Positions 31,845 through 44,470 are shown, counted from the first letter of the stretch. The stretch: DNA of 64,000 nt from Conus ventricosus (GCA_018398815.1 CM031595.1:139898670-139962669); one strand, 5' to 3'. Translations and numbers: made by a program. The notes: generated from the sequence alone by a model not told the origin.

Positions 31845-33755
31845 TGTGGAATCTTGATCCTTCTGTCCATAGGTTCTGTGGTGTGGTGTGTTCTCTGCAG
31901 CACCGGTGTATTTTTTAGTAGTGTGCTTTCATCATCTGTGGTGTGGGCTTTTGTAGCTCAGTGCTGTATTTAGTAGTCTTTTTGTGTGGTTGTTTTTGCA
32001 GTGTTTTATATATTATCCTTCTGTGGTAATGGCATATCGCTCGCATTTAGTTCATGAGTGAACCAAACTACATGTTGTGAAAGAAAACAGAGTGATCAAT
32101 GAACTGGAAGTAACATGGAGTGTTGGTATTGTTATTTTATCACTGCTAAACAATACCAATTCCCAAGAGGCTTGCAAGATGTGCAGACTGATGCTGTGGA
32201 TAATGTGTGATTCCCATCTTCTTTCCCACCGTACCGACTGGGGTGCCCCCAATGATATGGGTTGGAAAAGAATACTTTCTCAAGCTTTATTGTGAGTACA
32301 GATGTTTGTCCTGAAGTTCAGTGAACACTAACACCAGTTTTTGTAGTATTTCGTTGTGATTTTAGTGCTATATTTTCTGTTTATGTTCAGAAAGTGTCTG
32401 TTTTTCAAACAAAACATTCATCATTATATGTATTTGGTCTACTCAGTACATACAAAATCAGTTGATTGTGATATCTGGCTGTAGCCAAGGATATGACAAG
32501 AAAATTTCCCAAGTATCTAAGATATATGTCTAGAATTGAAAGAGCAGTGGGCATATTAGTGAACCTACCCAAGAAAACAAAATTGTGTCCCTTGATACCT
32601 GGATTGTACTTACCCCAGATACACATAGATTTATCATATAAAACAACAATTGTGGGTTGTAAATGCACTACCATATATTTACACAGGTGTTCAGTAAACA
32701 CTAAAACCACTTTTTGCTGGATTTCTATGTTTTTATGTTTTGCTGCTGTGGACTTATGTATGCTTGCAAAGTATAATTTTTGTAAACAGTTGAATTATAA
32801 GATTACCTTTTATACTCAGAATGCACAAAATCTAATATTATTTGGAGATATTATAGCTCTGGGTATAAGAAGAAAGCATGCAAAACATCTAAGAGATATC
32901 TCAACCAATACATCAGCACTCATCACATTAGTGAACCTACCGCAAAAAGTCAAATTTTGCTCTGGCACACAGAAACTACCTGGACTGGAGTTCCCCCAAT
33001 GATAGGGGTAAAAATATATATATATATGAATTATCAAGCTTTTATTGTGAGTACAGATGTTTGTCCTGAAGTTCAGTGGCACTAACACCAGTTTTTGTGT
33101 TATTTCATTGTGATTTTAGTGCTATATTATTGTCTTTGTTCTGAAAGAGCCTGTTTTCCAAACAAAACATTCATCATTATATATGTATTTGGTCTACTCA
33201 GTACAAACCAAATCAGTTGATTGTGATATCTGGCTGTAGCCAAGGATATGACAAGAAAATTTCCCAAGTATCTAAGATGTATGTCAAGAATTGAAAGAGC
33301 AGTGGGCATATTAGTGAACCTACCCAAGAAAACAAAATTGTGTCCCTTGATATCAGGGTTTGTACCATACCCCAGAAATACATAGATTTATCATATAAAA
33401 CATCAATTGTGGGTTGTAAATGCATTACCAGGTATTTACACAGATGTTCAGTAAATACTAAAACCACTTTTTGCTGGGTTTGTGTGTTTTTTCGTTTTGC
33501 TGCTGTGGGGTTATGTATGCTTGCAAAGTATTTTTTTTGGTAAAAACCTGAATTATGAAGTTATTTAGCATACTCAGAGGAATCAGAATCTAATAATATT
33601 TGGAGATATTATAGCCCAAGGTATAACAAGAAAACATGCAAAAAATCTAAGAGATATCTTTACTAGAAAATGAGCACTGATCAAAACAGTGAACCTACCG
33701 CAAAAAGTCAAATTTTGCTCCGGCACACAGAAGTTCAAAACTGATACAAAATAGC
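31845..33755. repeat. piggyBac 3' part built of about 756-bp direct repeats
   Basis: 32291-33040 and 33047-33755 are diverged direct repeats with a period near 756 bp, both starting GTGAGTACAGATGTTTGTCC. Each also contains two related half-units of about 380 bp that share a CTAAGAGATAT... and AGTGAACCTACC pair. No coding capacity. 31845-32280 is plain 3' sequence. Confidence 0.85.
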
Positions 33756-33883
33756 GGCAGTCAAGGGGTTAAGTATCGCACCACCCAGGAAACAATTTGT
33801 CCCCCCCCCCCCCCCCTCCCTTCCCAACTCTCATCAGTCCCCAACACAAACGGTCCATTCTGCAGTCAAGATGCAGCAGCAGT

Positions 33884-34369
33884 TTAGGCTTCCATGAGAA
33901 GGGTCCTTACAATGTGTGTTGTCTTTGTTCGACCGCTCTTCAACTGTTTGGCGATCTCCGAATCTGAGAACGCTTCTTTAAAAAGCTGGGATGCATGGTC
34001 GGCTGCGCCAAGAGCGATGTTGTGCTCGACGAAAAATCCGGCCACCAATGCTTCAGCCCGAATTACCCTTTTCCTAATTTCATCCTCTTTTGAGGTGTCT
34101 ACAGTCTGAAAAAACTGTGTGATGCTGGAAGAATTCGGCGCGTTAGAGGAATCGATGTGCTTGCGTGACTCATAGCGACGCTTCACATCCACCATCCCGC
34201 CATGGGAAACTGTGAAGTCCGACTCGCAAGTGGTACACCGTGCACAATTTACACCTTTAGCCGAAGGTCGTATGCAGGGGAACTTTTCCGAGTATTCTTT
34301 TCGGAACTTTTGACCAAGTTTTTTCTTTTTTGTATCTTGTCCAAAACTTTCTACTCCACGTTTCGACAT
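33884..34369 (-). pseudogene. hAT-type transposase N-terminal fragment with zinc finger
   Basis: 161 codons: a basic start, a CTTCESDF...H zinc-finger-like segment (BED/TTF style), a Ser-rich TQFF linker, then FFVEHNIALGAADHASQLF and SDSEIAKQLKSGRTKT. This resembles the N-terminus of ZNF862/hAT-related proteins, which normally continue for several hundred residues. Here the frame stops at MEA. A TATATA stretch lies about 125 bp upstream of the ATG on the minus strand. As part of a deleted element it is unlikely to be active. Confidence 0.75.
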
Positions 34370-34655
34370 TTTCGTAGCTAAAACTTCAAAAGGACGCCAA
34401 CTTCGCTCAATGGTAAAGATGGTGAAACGAACTGCGCATGACCGGAAACGCTTCTTGAAGATTACTGGTTATATGCACGGCACCGTGCGTGTCTGTATAT
34501 AAGCCGATTTTTTCGTCGTTATTTTTTTGTGTTGTTGTTGTTGTTGAAAACTTTCAATGCGTAATTTTTTTGGCTAAATGCGTAAGGGCGTAAGAATTAT
34601 CACTTGGGCGTAATAAATTACGCGAAATGCGTAATGGTTGGCAGGTCTGGAATCA

Positions 34656-35108
34656 AAATGCAAGTCTGTACAGGATAAATGATTGCAAAATAACTAGAGA
34701 TCCCCCCAAATGACAACAGAGTTATGCATGACATCTACAGATCTCTCGAGATTCTAGAAACATCAAATAATTTGATTTGCAAGGTATCCATGGGATCCAT
34801 GGAAAAGCCATGAAATGATAACAATGTTTGTAAAGATATCCAGAATCACCACAAATGACAACAAACATTTGCAATAGTATCCAAGGATCTCAACAAATGA
34901 TAACAAAGGTGTGAATGAGCTATACTTCAAAAGGAATGATAGCATGGAGTTGAGACAAACACTGAACGAGCTGCATGTCAAAAGGCACAACAGAATCTTG
35001 TCAAGATAAACATTAAACATTGTATTTCTATGGTGTAACAGCATCACTGGGTAACACGAAAATTCTTGAAAAAGAACACAAGTAAAAAGAATTTAAGTGC
35101 CTCGAAAT

Positions 35109-35159
<51 letters not shown>

Positions 35160-35272
35160 CACACATACCACATACACACACACACACACACACACTCATA
35201 AGCATGAACCCTTCAACGGCAAAAATATCCCAAACAAAATTAGTGTCAAGTTTTTAAAGGAGTCATCCTTAC
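34656..35272. other. INTS9 intron 9, right part
   Basis: Contains (CA)n at 35111-35195 and otherwise nothing recognised. Together with 26821-34655 it forms the transposon-filled intron between exons 9 and 10. Confidence 0.7.
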
Positions 35273-35317
35273 CTTTGGGTGTGTGGTCAAAGTTGATGAG
35301 GCACTTACATAGCAAAT
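35273..35317 (-). CDS. INTS9: INTS9 exon 9 (45 bp)
   Basis: 15 codons reading ICYVSASSTLTTHPK, close to INTS9 VSYVSGSSxLTTHPQ. Acceptor TTGTCAG, donor AAAG|GTAAGG, phase 0 at both ends. Too short for ordinary ORF calling but well supported. Confidence 0.92.
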
Positions 35318-35865
35318 CTGACAAACAGACACAGGATGCACACTGTTTACTATGGCAACCTGACATGAAAACCAGCCTTTTCTCTACAACATCTAAATGA
35401 GTTACACTTGTGAAATGGCTGACTCTTTATCAAAGTAAATTTGCTTTCATACCAAATAATGTTATAAATTTCACCTTTTTTTTTAGTGATATTATTCTTA
35501 TGTGGGAAATCATCTATGCATACATGCCCAAACATATTCATACCATGCAAACATTAAGCAGTTTATTCACTTTGACATAAAGTGACATGCCAGTCCTAAG
35601 GTTCAATCCTAACAGGAAAATTTGCACCATTTAATGACACTGAAAAAATATTGTAACACTTTTACTCACATAAAAAGCAGCATTTTCAATTCCATCCAAA
35701 AAACAATTACAGCAACAAATAATCCCTGATATTCTTATTGTCTAACAATAGCAATCATATCCATGACTTTCCCATTGACAAAAAAAAAATATTCAGAATT
35801 ACATGTATTTTGTACACCATAAAAAATTTATCAGTAATGACTGTGGGTTCTCCGTCAGCTCCTAC

Positions 35866-35955
35866 CTTTTCATGGGAGGACTGTATCACCCAGTTACAGC
35901 TGCCTATGGCCCAGCCAGAGCTGGTGGCCGACACCTGGACAGCTCCAAACACGTC
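35866..35955 (-). CDS. INTS9: INTS9 exon 8
   Basis: 30 codons with DVFGAVQVSATSSGWAIGS and NWVIQSSHEK, a strong INTS9 match. Acceptor TGGCAG, donor AAG|GTAGGA, phase 0 at both ends. Confidence 0.95.
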
Positions 35956-35959
35956 CTGC

Positions 35960-36941
35960 CAGGGTCCCATACATACAAATGATTTAGATGTTCAAGTTTC
36001 CCCAGCAGTAAAGGAGAAATATTGGTCATTAACGCAAGAGGCTGGTGTTATCACCACTAAAAGATATTTTTTACCCTCACTAAAAGAAATGTGCGGAAAA
36101 CCTACCTCAACTGTCCCGAGTGCAAATAGAATAAATGGCAAAAAACCTCTCCACTCTGACATTATGGAGCTGGTGAGCAAAAAGTCAAACGTAACCTGAC
36201 AGACAGAAGATGGAGTGCTCTGAAGTAGGACAACCTGTATCCATGAAAGGGCTTGAAAACTGAGCAATAACTTTAATGTACCAGTGGCATGCCCTTTAAA
36301 AGGAGATCACTCCTCTAGATGTTGAGAAGGTAATCTGTTTGTCAATTCATCTATACCCATCTTTCTAGCCACCTGTACCCAAATCAGCTCCAGGCACTTA
36401 GTTCAGTTTGACAAGCAAGTGGAACAGAATTTTAAAATACTATACATTCTTGGCATTCTAAAACTGGGGCTTGTACATGACAGAGAAATACAAATGAATA
36501 AATAATTGTTTCTAACATTCCAAATCACATAAAATGTTCATATCCTTACCTGACCACACTACTGCCATTATCCCACTCCATTCACATGTACGAATTCTCA
36601 ATGAATCTGACGTCAACAAAATTTCAAGGGAACTAAACCATCCCTCCATCCATGCTTTCCTCAGTATATGGCTCAACTTACATAATTCTCAGCATCTTCA
36701 TTTCAAGAATTTCCTGTTCAAAAAATCAAAATGAGCAAATAAACCAGGCCTTTCAAATAGCACCCACCCCTCACACCCTTCTCCTTCCACCCAGTCATTT
36801 CCCCCACCTCCACCCACCCCCTTCCTCCAACCACCGCCTCTCTCTCAACCCCCAGTCATTGAAAGAAAAGACCAGAACACCTATCAAACTAACAGAAGTT
36901 CAGTACATAGCAAGCATACCAGTTATTCACCGGGAACTCAC
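35960..36941. other. INTS9 intron 7
   Basis: No gene, repeat or motif recognised. A C-rich CCACCC stretch lies at 36762-36850. Confidence 0.6.
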
Positions 36942-37022
36942 CAGTTTCTGGTTGTGACCAACTATCTGCACTTTGGAGAGACAGGCATCGATGTCATGCT
37001 GAGTGAACAATTTACGCCAACT
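36942..37022 (-). CDS. INTS9: INTS9 exon 7
   Basis: 27 codons with SWRKLFTQHDIDACLSKVQ and VGHNQKL, matching INTS9 TWRRxYTxxEVxxALSKIQLVG. Acceptor CCCCAG, donor CTG|GTGAGT. Confidence 0.92.
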
Positions 37023-39023
37023 CTGGGGTTCCTTTGCTGTTTTCAGGCAGGGGGGGAGCAGGCTACGCACAGACAATGCTCTTCACTTATTTGGCAAATA
37101 GATAGATAAACAAATAAGTGAAACAGGGAGATAGACAGATAGCGCAGAGGTTAAAGGCTGAAGTCCTATAGTCTAATGGCTGTAGGGACAGAACTTACAG
37201 AGGGCCACTGTGTCAGCAGCATGGCTTAATGGAAGGCAAAGCCCATCCCTCTCCTTTGCCACTTAACCTTTCCTGTCCTGAACCAGGAAACCATACGGCT
37301 TTTGCACAAAATATATGCTATAAGTACCAAAATGGAACTCAAAAGTATCATCACCAACATCAACAACCTAAACAATTAGCACAGAATACATACTGTAAGT
37401 ACTAAAATGGAACTCCAAAGTACCATCATCAACGTCAACAACCTAAACAATCTACATTACATGAAAAGTAATTAATGACCTCTTCATGCCCTGCTGCCGT
37501 GGTGTCTACAATTTTGATCTCTCCTCCATTTCAACAGCTGTGATGTATGTCAAAGTCTCTCAGGTCAGCACATTCACAGAGACTGTTGATGGACGGACAA
37601 AGCCACCATTTCCTGCAGGCAGTGATCCTCAATCTGGTTCAACTGCACGGTCTATGTCACACGACAATGTTTCCAGCTGAAATACCTTTCCAAAAAGGCA
37701 CCGAAAACTTACAGCCGAAGGTTCATAGCTGTTTGGTTCCAGGCATGTCACATGATCAACTTTCCATGGCAAAATGTCAGATCCCAGCAGTTACACTGCA
37801 TTGCTGACTGCCTGATTGTGATTGTCAGTGACATACGACTGCTTGGATTTTTGTCCCCGTCCTTGTCAAGCCTACCTTCTACCTCATGTCACCCCATGTC
37901 CCCAAATACTTAAATGTTCTTTGAAGAAATAGTATTTTAAAATTCTCAAATAAAGCCTTTACAGCCATTCATTGGCTGTTGGCTTCTGATGCCAGTTTCA
38001 CACAACAAATTCTGCCAATCTAGAGAATGTCGTTAACAAGAAAACTGAAAATGGGTTTGAAAACCTTACTTCATTCATTTACACAGAAAGCACAGAAAAC
38101 AATGCTCTGCACAATTACTTCACCTTGAAGCACTATTTCACAACTTATGTGTGACTTAGGCCAAGGCAATTTTTACCATCAGTAGGAAGTTTTGCAAGTT
38201 GTTAAATCTGAACAGACACTGCTCAAGTAAGGTGACTCAGCAGAAGCACAGGGTCTGCTCCTGTGAGTAATCTGATGGCAACTTGACCATCGATAGCTCT
38301 AAGGACTGCTGGTACAAAAGGAGTCAGCAAGTGAAGGAGTATAAGGGTATGGACTGGGTGAAGTATGTGTATAATGCCATTTGTAGTGCTCAAAATAAAA
38401 GGCTGCTAAAACAGAGACAGAAACAGAAAGAACTACAATAACAACAAAACACATACAGAGAAAAACATAGATTAATGGATAAATGTAATTATTAGAAGAA
38501 AAAAAAATAATAAATAAGGAAACTAACATACACCCAAGACCCTCAAAATTCCAATCACATATGCCTTCATCTCTCACCTATTCATAGAAAAATAGTTTGT
38601 GGATATTACACCAAAAGTGATTAATGATTCATTTCATTGTGGATATTACACCAAAAGTGATTAATGATTCAATTTCATTGTGGATATTACACCAAAAGTG
38701 ATTAATGATTCAATTTCATTGTGGATATTACACCAAAAGTGATTAATGATTCAATTTCATTGTGGATATTACACCAAAAGTGATTAATGATTCAATTTCA
38801 TTTACATTTCCCCCAGTGATATGAATAAATAAAATACATATCATCCTGACAAACCACAAACAGCTTCAGTGTCTTCAAGAGGTCAATACTTCTAGGCTAG
38901 TCCATGCTCGCTACACCACATCTGCTAAGCAAGTAACCACAATGCTAAGAGGTCATGCACACATTTATAAATATTCATAATGGCAAGGAGCAAAATGCCA
39001 AGAACACACAACATGGCCAGTAC
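37023..39023. other. INTS9 intron region lacking the expected exon 6
   Basis: Exon 5 ends in phase 2 and exon 7 starts in phase 0, so a short exon (roughly 10-15 residues) should lie here. I found no convincing candidate. The stretch holds the 41-bp tandem repeat at 38598-38803 and otherwise unique sequence. Confidence 0.6.
38598..38803. repeat. Five tandem copies of a 41-bp unit
   Basis: Near-perfect units starting TGTGGATATTACACC and containing GTGATTAATGATTCA. The first unit is one base short. A minisatellite in an INTS9 intron. Confidence 0.95.
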
Positions 39024-39110
39024 CTTGCAAATTCCTCTTCTTTCCAGTAGCTAGCAGTTTTCAGCTTCGGGTTCCTCTCCATGTATTTGACAATCTCCTC
39101 CATGAACATT
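39024..39110 (-). CDS. INTS9: INTS9 exon 5
   Basis: 87 bp with MFMEEIVKYMERNPK and TASYWKEEEFA, matching INTS9 LLMEELVxFIERVPK. Acceptor GGACAG|A, donor CAAG|GTACTG. Its first base completes the Arg codon begun in exon 4 (AG|A) as read in copy B. Confidence 0.93.
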
Positions 39111-39465
39111 CTGTCCAAACAGTCCCAAAGATGGGGAAGCTTTCACTTAGAAGCAAATTACACAGAAGGGTTTTGTGAAGTGGAGGATCAGTCGATAACA
39201 CTCTCACTTAAAAACTAGGAAAATTCCAGGCCCAGGGTTCCATTCTCCCATGCAGCAAGTTGTTTCTGTCCCCCCCCCCCCTCCACTCCCTCCCAACTCC
39301 ACCAGACTTTGGTAGTGGTCTGAGAGCTAGTCTTTCAAACAAACGGCAAACCAAGGTCCTGTACTCAGCATCTGTTTGAATACATGAAATAACCCATGGC
39401 CACAAGAAAGTAGTTAAAATTCTAAAGAAAAAATTTACTTTGATGGGAACACACACACACCACAC

Positions 39466-39504
<39 letters not shown>

Positions 39505-40005
39505 ACACACACACACACACACACCACACACGCACACACACATCCAAATTTAGGAGGCAACTAAGTAACAGGAGAAGAAAAAGTCAAGCGTTTTGACATA
39601 AATTCCATAATAAGCATGCGAGAAAGGAGAAAGTATGTTCCCACAATCATCAGAGGTTGGAAATGTCTGCTAAAGAAATGTTGACTGTTAACAAATTAAT
39701 GGCTTCACACATCAGAGGTAACAAATCAAAAGAGTTCAGACATTAGGGGATACAGAGCAGGTAGGAGGTAAGCTGGGGGAATGATCAGAGAGGTAGCATA
39801 GTTTCCTCTTAATTTTTCATGACATCTCAAGGAAGTGCTCAAAGCATGACAAGCTGATGATCGTCACGTGAACAACTAAGTTAACAAAAATTTTCTTTAA
39901 ACGGAATGCCACACATACATGCAAATTTGAATCTATACCCATATATACACTCAATCACTCAGTGACACATGCACATACACACAAACACATTCACACGCAC
40001 GCACG

Positions 40006-40089
<84 letters not shown>

Positions 40090-40154
40090 CACACACACAA
40101 CACACACAACACAAACACACACACACAACACACAACACACACACACACACACAC

Positions 40155-40221
<67 letters not shown>
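39111..40221. repeat. INTS9 intron 4 with CA tracts
   Basis: C-run at 39271-39280, (CA)n at 39449-39542 and 40005-40221. The last abuts the exon 4 donor, as in copy A. Copy B homology begins at 39867. Confidence 0.85.
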
Positions 40222-40223
<2 letters not shown>

Positions 40224-40359
40224 TCCAGTCTGCAAGGTCGGTTCAGTGGCAAAGACTTGCCCTGAAGTTGGTGAATTTGGTCAGGTAGGGCAAAGCCAAC
40301 AGGGTGCTGTGGTTGGAGATGAGGATGGCATCGATCTGTGACATGTCAGCTAAGCTGAA
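40222..40359 (-). CDS. INTS9: INTS9 exon 4, copy B
   Basis: Same exon as 362-500. Here the 3' end reads GGAAG|GT in the right phase for exon 5. Two bases are missing in the middle (around the GGCAAGG stretch) relative to copy A. Copy A has one missing base at a different place. The expected length from both together is 140 bp. The donor is again the start of the TG tract. Confidence 0.9.
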
Positions 40360-40672
40360 CTGGAACAGACAAATGTCAATTCAGAAAATTCATAAAGTTC
40401 TAATAATAAAGTAAAAAGATACGTAAAGTAAAACAAACAGTAATCTGTATTAGGAAAGAAACCATCCTCATGTTTATGCAATTTTCTTGTAATTCTCGAT
40501 CAGTCTGCTAATACCTTTTCTTCTCATCTAAGTCTTACAACATTGTTATATGATTTAGAAGTGCCATTGTATGACTAAGTGAATGGACATCCGGTTTAGA
40601 AGCACAAGAAATTGAACCAATAACACCTGTATACACACACACACAAACACACACACACACACACACACACAC

Positions 40673-40710
<38 letters not shown>

Positions 40711-40845
40711 AACAAATTGTCATGAGATGTTAAGTGAGAACACACACACAAACACACAAAGACACAGACACACACATGCATACAGAGTAACAAATTAGTA
40801 GTCATTAAATATAAGTGACAACACACAAACTTGCGCAAGCAGCAT

Positions 40846-40887
<42 letters not shown>

Positions 40888-41087
40888 ACAACACACACAC
40901 ACACACAGAAGAAAAGGCTATAATCACTCTGTACCTGGCATTCCCACCCATGACCTGAACTCATTGTTACTCCTCAGCATCTAGTTTCTTCATACTCCCA
41001 AAAACAAAAGTTAAAACTTGGATGAATTACAGTTAACAACAGAAGTGCTAGTTTCATCAGAGCTGTGCAAAAAGAATTGAATCTCAC
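40360..41087. repeat. INTS9 intron 3 with (CA)n tracts, copy B
   Basis: CA tracts at 40633-40706 and 40848-40907. Counterpart of 501-1217 with different repeat lengths. Confidence 0.85.
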
Positions 41088-41156
41088 TTCTGGAACAGCA
41101 AACTCAAAGACTCCATCCACAAACACTTTGCCTGCACACTCCTTCAGTTCTGGCAT
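41088..41156 (-). CDS. INTS9: INTS9 exon 3, copy B
   Basis: Identical in layout to 1218-1286: 69 bp, 23 codons with KECAGKVFVDGV, acceptor CTACAG and donor GTGAGA. Confidence 0.9.
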
Positions 41157-41589
41157 CTGTAGCAGAGGAAAAAGTAGTTTAGTGCTCAAGTTTCATACAT
41201 GTATATATTGGGATGTGCTTCCTCACTTCATAATTCAGCCATCGAAAATCAGAAAGGAAATTTTATTCTAAAATTACGTTTAATCTAACATACTTACCGT
41301 GGCTCACTAATGCAATAAGCGGCAGCAATTTGCTATCCCTGCCTCGTATACAATAAAGTCCGTACGGACAACAAACCCTTGAAAGGGCCTCGTGCCTTGC
41401 GCATGGGTCAGAACCATCCTCTTTCGAGGTATATCAAACCCTGACTGAGAACTCCTGATGGAACCAGGAAGGGGGGAGGTAGGGAGGGCCTCTGCGTGAG
41501 CCACGGTAAGTATGTTAGATTAAACGTAATTTTGAATAAAAATTTCCTTTTAATTACACATACTATACCGTGGCTCATTAATGCAGAGT

Positions 41590-42520
41590 AGCACTACCTG
41601 GAAGGAGGGCTCACCTGGTTACCACCTGGAGGAGCGAGAAGAGCCGAAGCGTGTGGTGGAGATGGAGTGTTGGGCCACCACAGCTGATGCGATGCCCCTA
41701 GACCCATCATCGCGCAGACGAGAAAAGTCGCGCAAGCAGAATTGGATGAAGGTGCCAGGGGAACGCCAATATGCGGCATCTAACACGCTCTGAATGCTGG
41801 CAATAAGAGCTACTGCCAGCGAAGACGCCCATGCCCTAATCTCATGAGGTCTTGGTGAGAAAACAGCCAAATCCCCTTCAGGTGTCGCCACGCAGCTTAA
41901 ATGACTTCTCTCAGCCATCGAGAGATTGAAGAGCGCCTGATGTCCTCCTTATAACCTTCGTTGGAAGAGAGAAACAGGTGGCGCTGCTTGGAGCGAGAAG
42001 ATTTCGTGCGTTTCCTATACTCCCGCAGAGCGCGCACCGGACAGAGAGTGCGGTCTTCGTCGTCTGGGGCGAGAATAGAAGTGAGAGGAAGAATGGAGAT
42101 AGTCGGTGAAGGAGAACCTGGCAACTGGTTTTCGCTAAAAAATTCTGGGAGGAGGCGAAGAGATATCGAGTCATCCGTTCGGAGGCGACGTCCCCAGGCA
42201 GGCCACTAAGGGCGTGGACTTCACTGCAGCGCCTCCCTGAGGCCAGGGAAACGAGAAAGGCTGTTTTGAAGGAAAGGAATTTCAGAGAACACTCTCGGAT
42301 GGGCTCGTAAGGGGAGCCTGAGGGAGGAGAGGACTAAGAAAAGATCCCACGCCGGGGTACGGCGGGGGCAACGGGCCTCCTGTAGGGCTGCTCCTCTGAC
42401 GAGATCCCGCAGAAGAGGGCCGTCCCCGAAGGAGGGGCCCCCTACAGAGGAGGCTGAAAGTTCTTTCTCCGATGAAAGAAAAACTAGGTAGTTAGCCAAT
42501 TGGCATTGAGAAGGAGAATG
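41590..42520 (-). pseudogene. DIRS tyrosine recombinase, copy B
   Basis: DDEDRTLCPVRALREYRKR and SRWLREVI lie in one frame, PHEIRAWASSLAVAL and AAYWRS...LRDFSRLRDD in others. The presumed nucleophile position is Cys, as in copy A. Fewer frameshifts than copy A around the HxxR box. Confidence 0.78.
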
Positions 42521-42599
42521 AGGTGATACTGCGTGGCTAGAGCACCAAGAGAGCCAGCCATTGCAGTGGACACTGTAGACACTTTGGGTGCCTGACCTG

Positions 42600-44470
42600 T
42601 GGGCATGTACCACAATGCCGATTACCGCTGGGGAGGCGCCTTGTGCAGACAGCGCGTCCCGCACAGTAGCCAGGCGTGAAGATGTAGCCCGTTTGGATTG
42701 CCGTGTGGAATGCCTGACCATGGTTGAAACAGGGACTTTGCCTTGAAGGCGAGCGGTATCGGAGGCACGTGAGACAGGTGCAACAGTTCTGGAAACCATG
42801 CTTGGGCCGGCCAGCGTGGAGCCACCAGAATAAGCGTGGCTGCGTCTTCCCTTGCTTTGCGGGGAACTTTTCCCAGAATGGGGAACGTGGGAAAGGCATA
42901 GCCCGTCAGTCCGGACCAAGGGATGGACAGGGCGTCCACAGCCCACGCTGCCGGATCTGGAACTGGGGAGACATACAGCTGGAGACGGTGGTTGACCCGG
43001 GTGGCGAACAGGTCTACATGTGGTTTGAACCATACAGTCCAGAGAGGTTCCAAGATTGAGTGGACGAGAGTCCATTCCGAGGGAAGAACCATGAGCGACC
43101 TGCTGAGGGAGTCCGCGAGAATGTTGATCTTCCCGGGAACGTGCTTGGCCGAGATCCGGATTGATTGTGTCTCGCACCAAAGGAGAAGCTGTTCCGCCCT
43201 CCGGAACAGGGAGTGAGAACGCGCCCCCCCTTGCTTGTTGATATAACACGCCACAGTCGTGTTGTCAGTGTTGAGGAGAACATGTTTTCCCTTCAGGAAG
43301 GGAAGAAACTCCTTCAGGGCTTGGAACACGGCTTCCAGATCAAGCCGATTGATATGCCAGGATCCCATCTCCGGGGACCATTGCCCGGCCGCCGTCAGAG
43401 AGCTAACGTGGGCACCCCACCCGGACTGGGACGCGTCCGTGAACAGGTCCTCCTGTGGAGGAGGGGGTGTGATGGGGACCCCTGCGCCAGCCAGGACTGG
43501 GAGTGCCATCGGGCCACCGATGATTGGAACCACTGACCGAGAAGGACCGGAAGGTCCCATGACTGCAACGCCTGAGACCAACGCTTGCGAAAGAGGCGTT
43601 GAAACCGGCGTTTGTGCAGTCGTCCGAGGGACACTAAGGGGGCCAAGGACTCCATCAGACCCAGAAGAGAGGCCAGCTTTCTGGCTGGGGCCTGATCCAA
43701 GGAAAGGAGATGGGCCAAGAGGTGCTGGAGGTGAACCAGGCGTTGGGGGGGTTGGAGACGACCCACCAGTTGGTGGTGTGGAAGGACATGCCCAGAAACT
43801 GAAACTGCTGGCGACGGGATGAGATCGGACTTCTCCTCGTTGCGAACAAATCCCAGCTGCTGACAGAGGTATAAAACCTGGAGGGCTTGCTGGGAGCACA
43901 GAGTGCTGGATGAGGCAAGAAGGAGCCAATCGTCGAGATAGGCCTTCCGAAGAATTCCTTTCTCCCGAACATGCAAGCAAATTTCCCGGGCCACCTTCGT
44001 GAAAACCCAAGGGGCCGGGGCTAGCCGAAGGGAAGAGCCCTGAACTGAAAAACGCGGCTTCCCTACATGAAGCGGAGGTACTTCCTGTCCCTTGGGCGGA
44101 TCAAGAGAAGGAAGTACGCATCTTTCAGGTCGAAGGATACCGCCCAGTCACCGGGATGCATGGCATCGCGGATTGACATGGGGGTTTCCATCCGAAAACG
44201 GAGGACGATAAGAAACCTGTTCACGGGCGAGAGGTCTAGAACCGGTCCCCATCATCCAGAAGCTTTGAGAACCACAAAAATGCGGCCATACAAGCCCGGA
44301 GAGGATTGGAAGAGGACTTCCTCTGTGGCACCCTTGGCTAACAGCGAAAGGGCCTCTTGGTCTAAGGCCTGAGAGGCCGCTAGATCCCGAGGAGGAGGGA
44401 AAGGAGTGAGAGGAGCCTTTACTGCACCCCAAGGAAGACGAAACCCCTGACCTGATCACCCGCAGAGCCC
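42600..44470 (-). pseudogene. DIRS reverse transcriptase and RNase H, copy B
   Basis: In order: RT segments, the active-site box AYLDDWLLLA (about 43925) and FVRNEEKSDLI. RNase H follows with FTDASQSGWGAH, LNTDNTTVACYINK and KHVPGKINILADSLSR, then the DIRS-type VDLFATRVNH domain. It is in two main frames. RNA-dependent DNA synthesis and template removal would be its role. Confidence 0.88.

Larger units (their letters stand above)
28592..33772 (+). mobile_element. piggyBac element nested in the hAT element
   Basis: TTAA occurs at both outer ends (28592-28595 and 33769-33772). Just inside, CCCGTTGAGTGCC and GGCAGTCAAGGGG are inverted repeats matching at 11 of 13 positions. The 5.2-kb body carries a piggyBac transposase in pieces, a large compound microsatellite in the middle and a long repeat-built 3' part. 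Confidence 0.9.
27902..34649 (-). mobile_element. hAT-like DNA transposon, interrupted by piggyBac
   Basis: The ends are CAGACCTGCCAACC (27902-27915) and its exact inverse (34636-34649). The 8-mer TGGAATCA directly precedes the left end (27894-27901) and recurs at the right end (34648-34655), overlapping the terminal TG by two bases. That fits an 8-bp hAT target duplication with a TG slip. Without the nested piggyBac it is about 1.57 kb. It carries only an N-terminal transposase fragment, so it looks like an internally deleted derivative. Confidence 0.75.

Noticed and set aside
38270..38330. INTS9 exon 6 (a minus frame with FVPAVLRAID)
   Set aside because: No AG acceptor at a workable position and the required phase gives a stop codon.
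38598..38803. CRISPR-like array
   Set aside because: The 41-bp units are directly tandem with no spacers, in a eukaryotic intron: a minisatellite.
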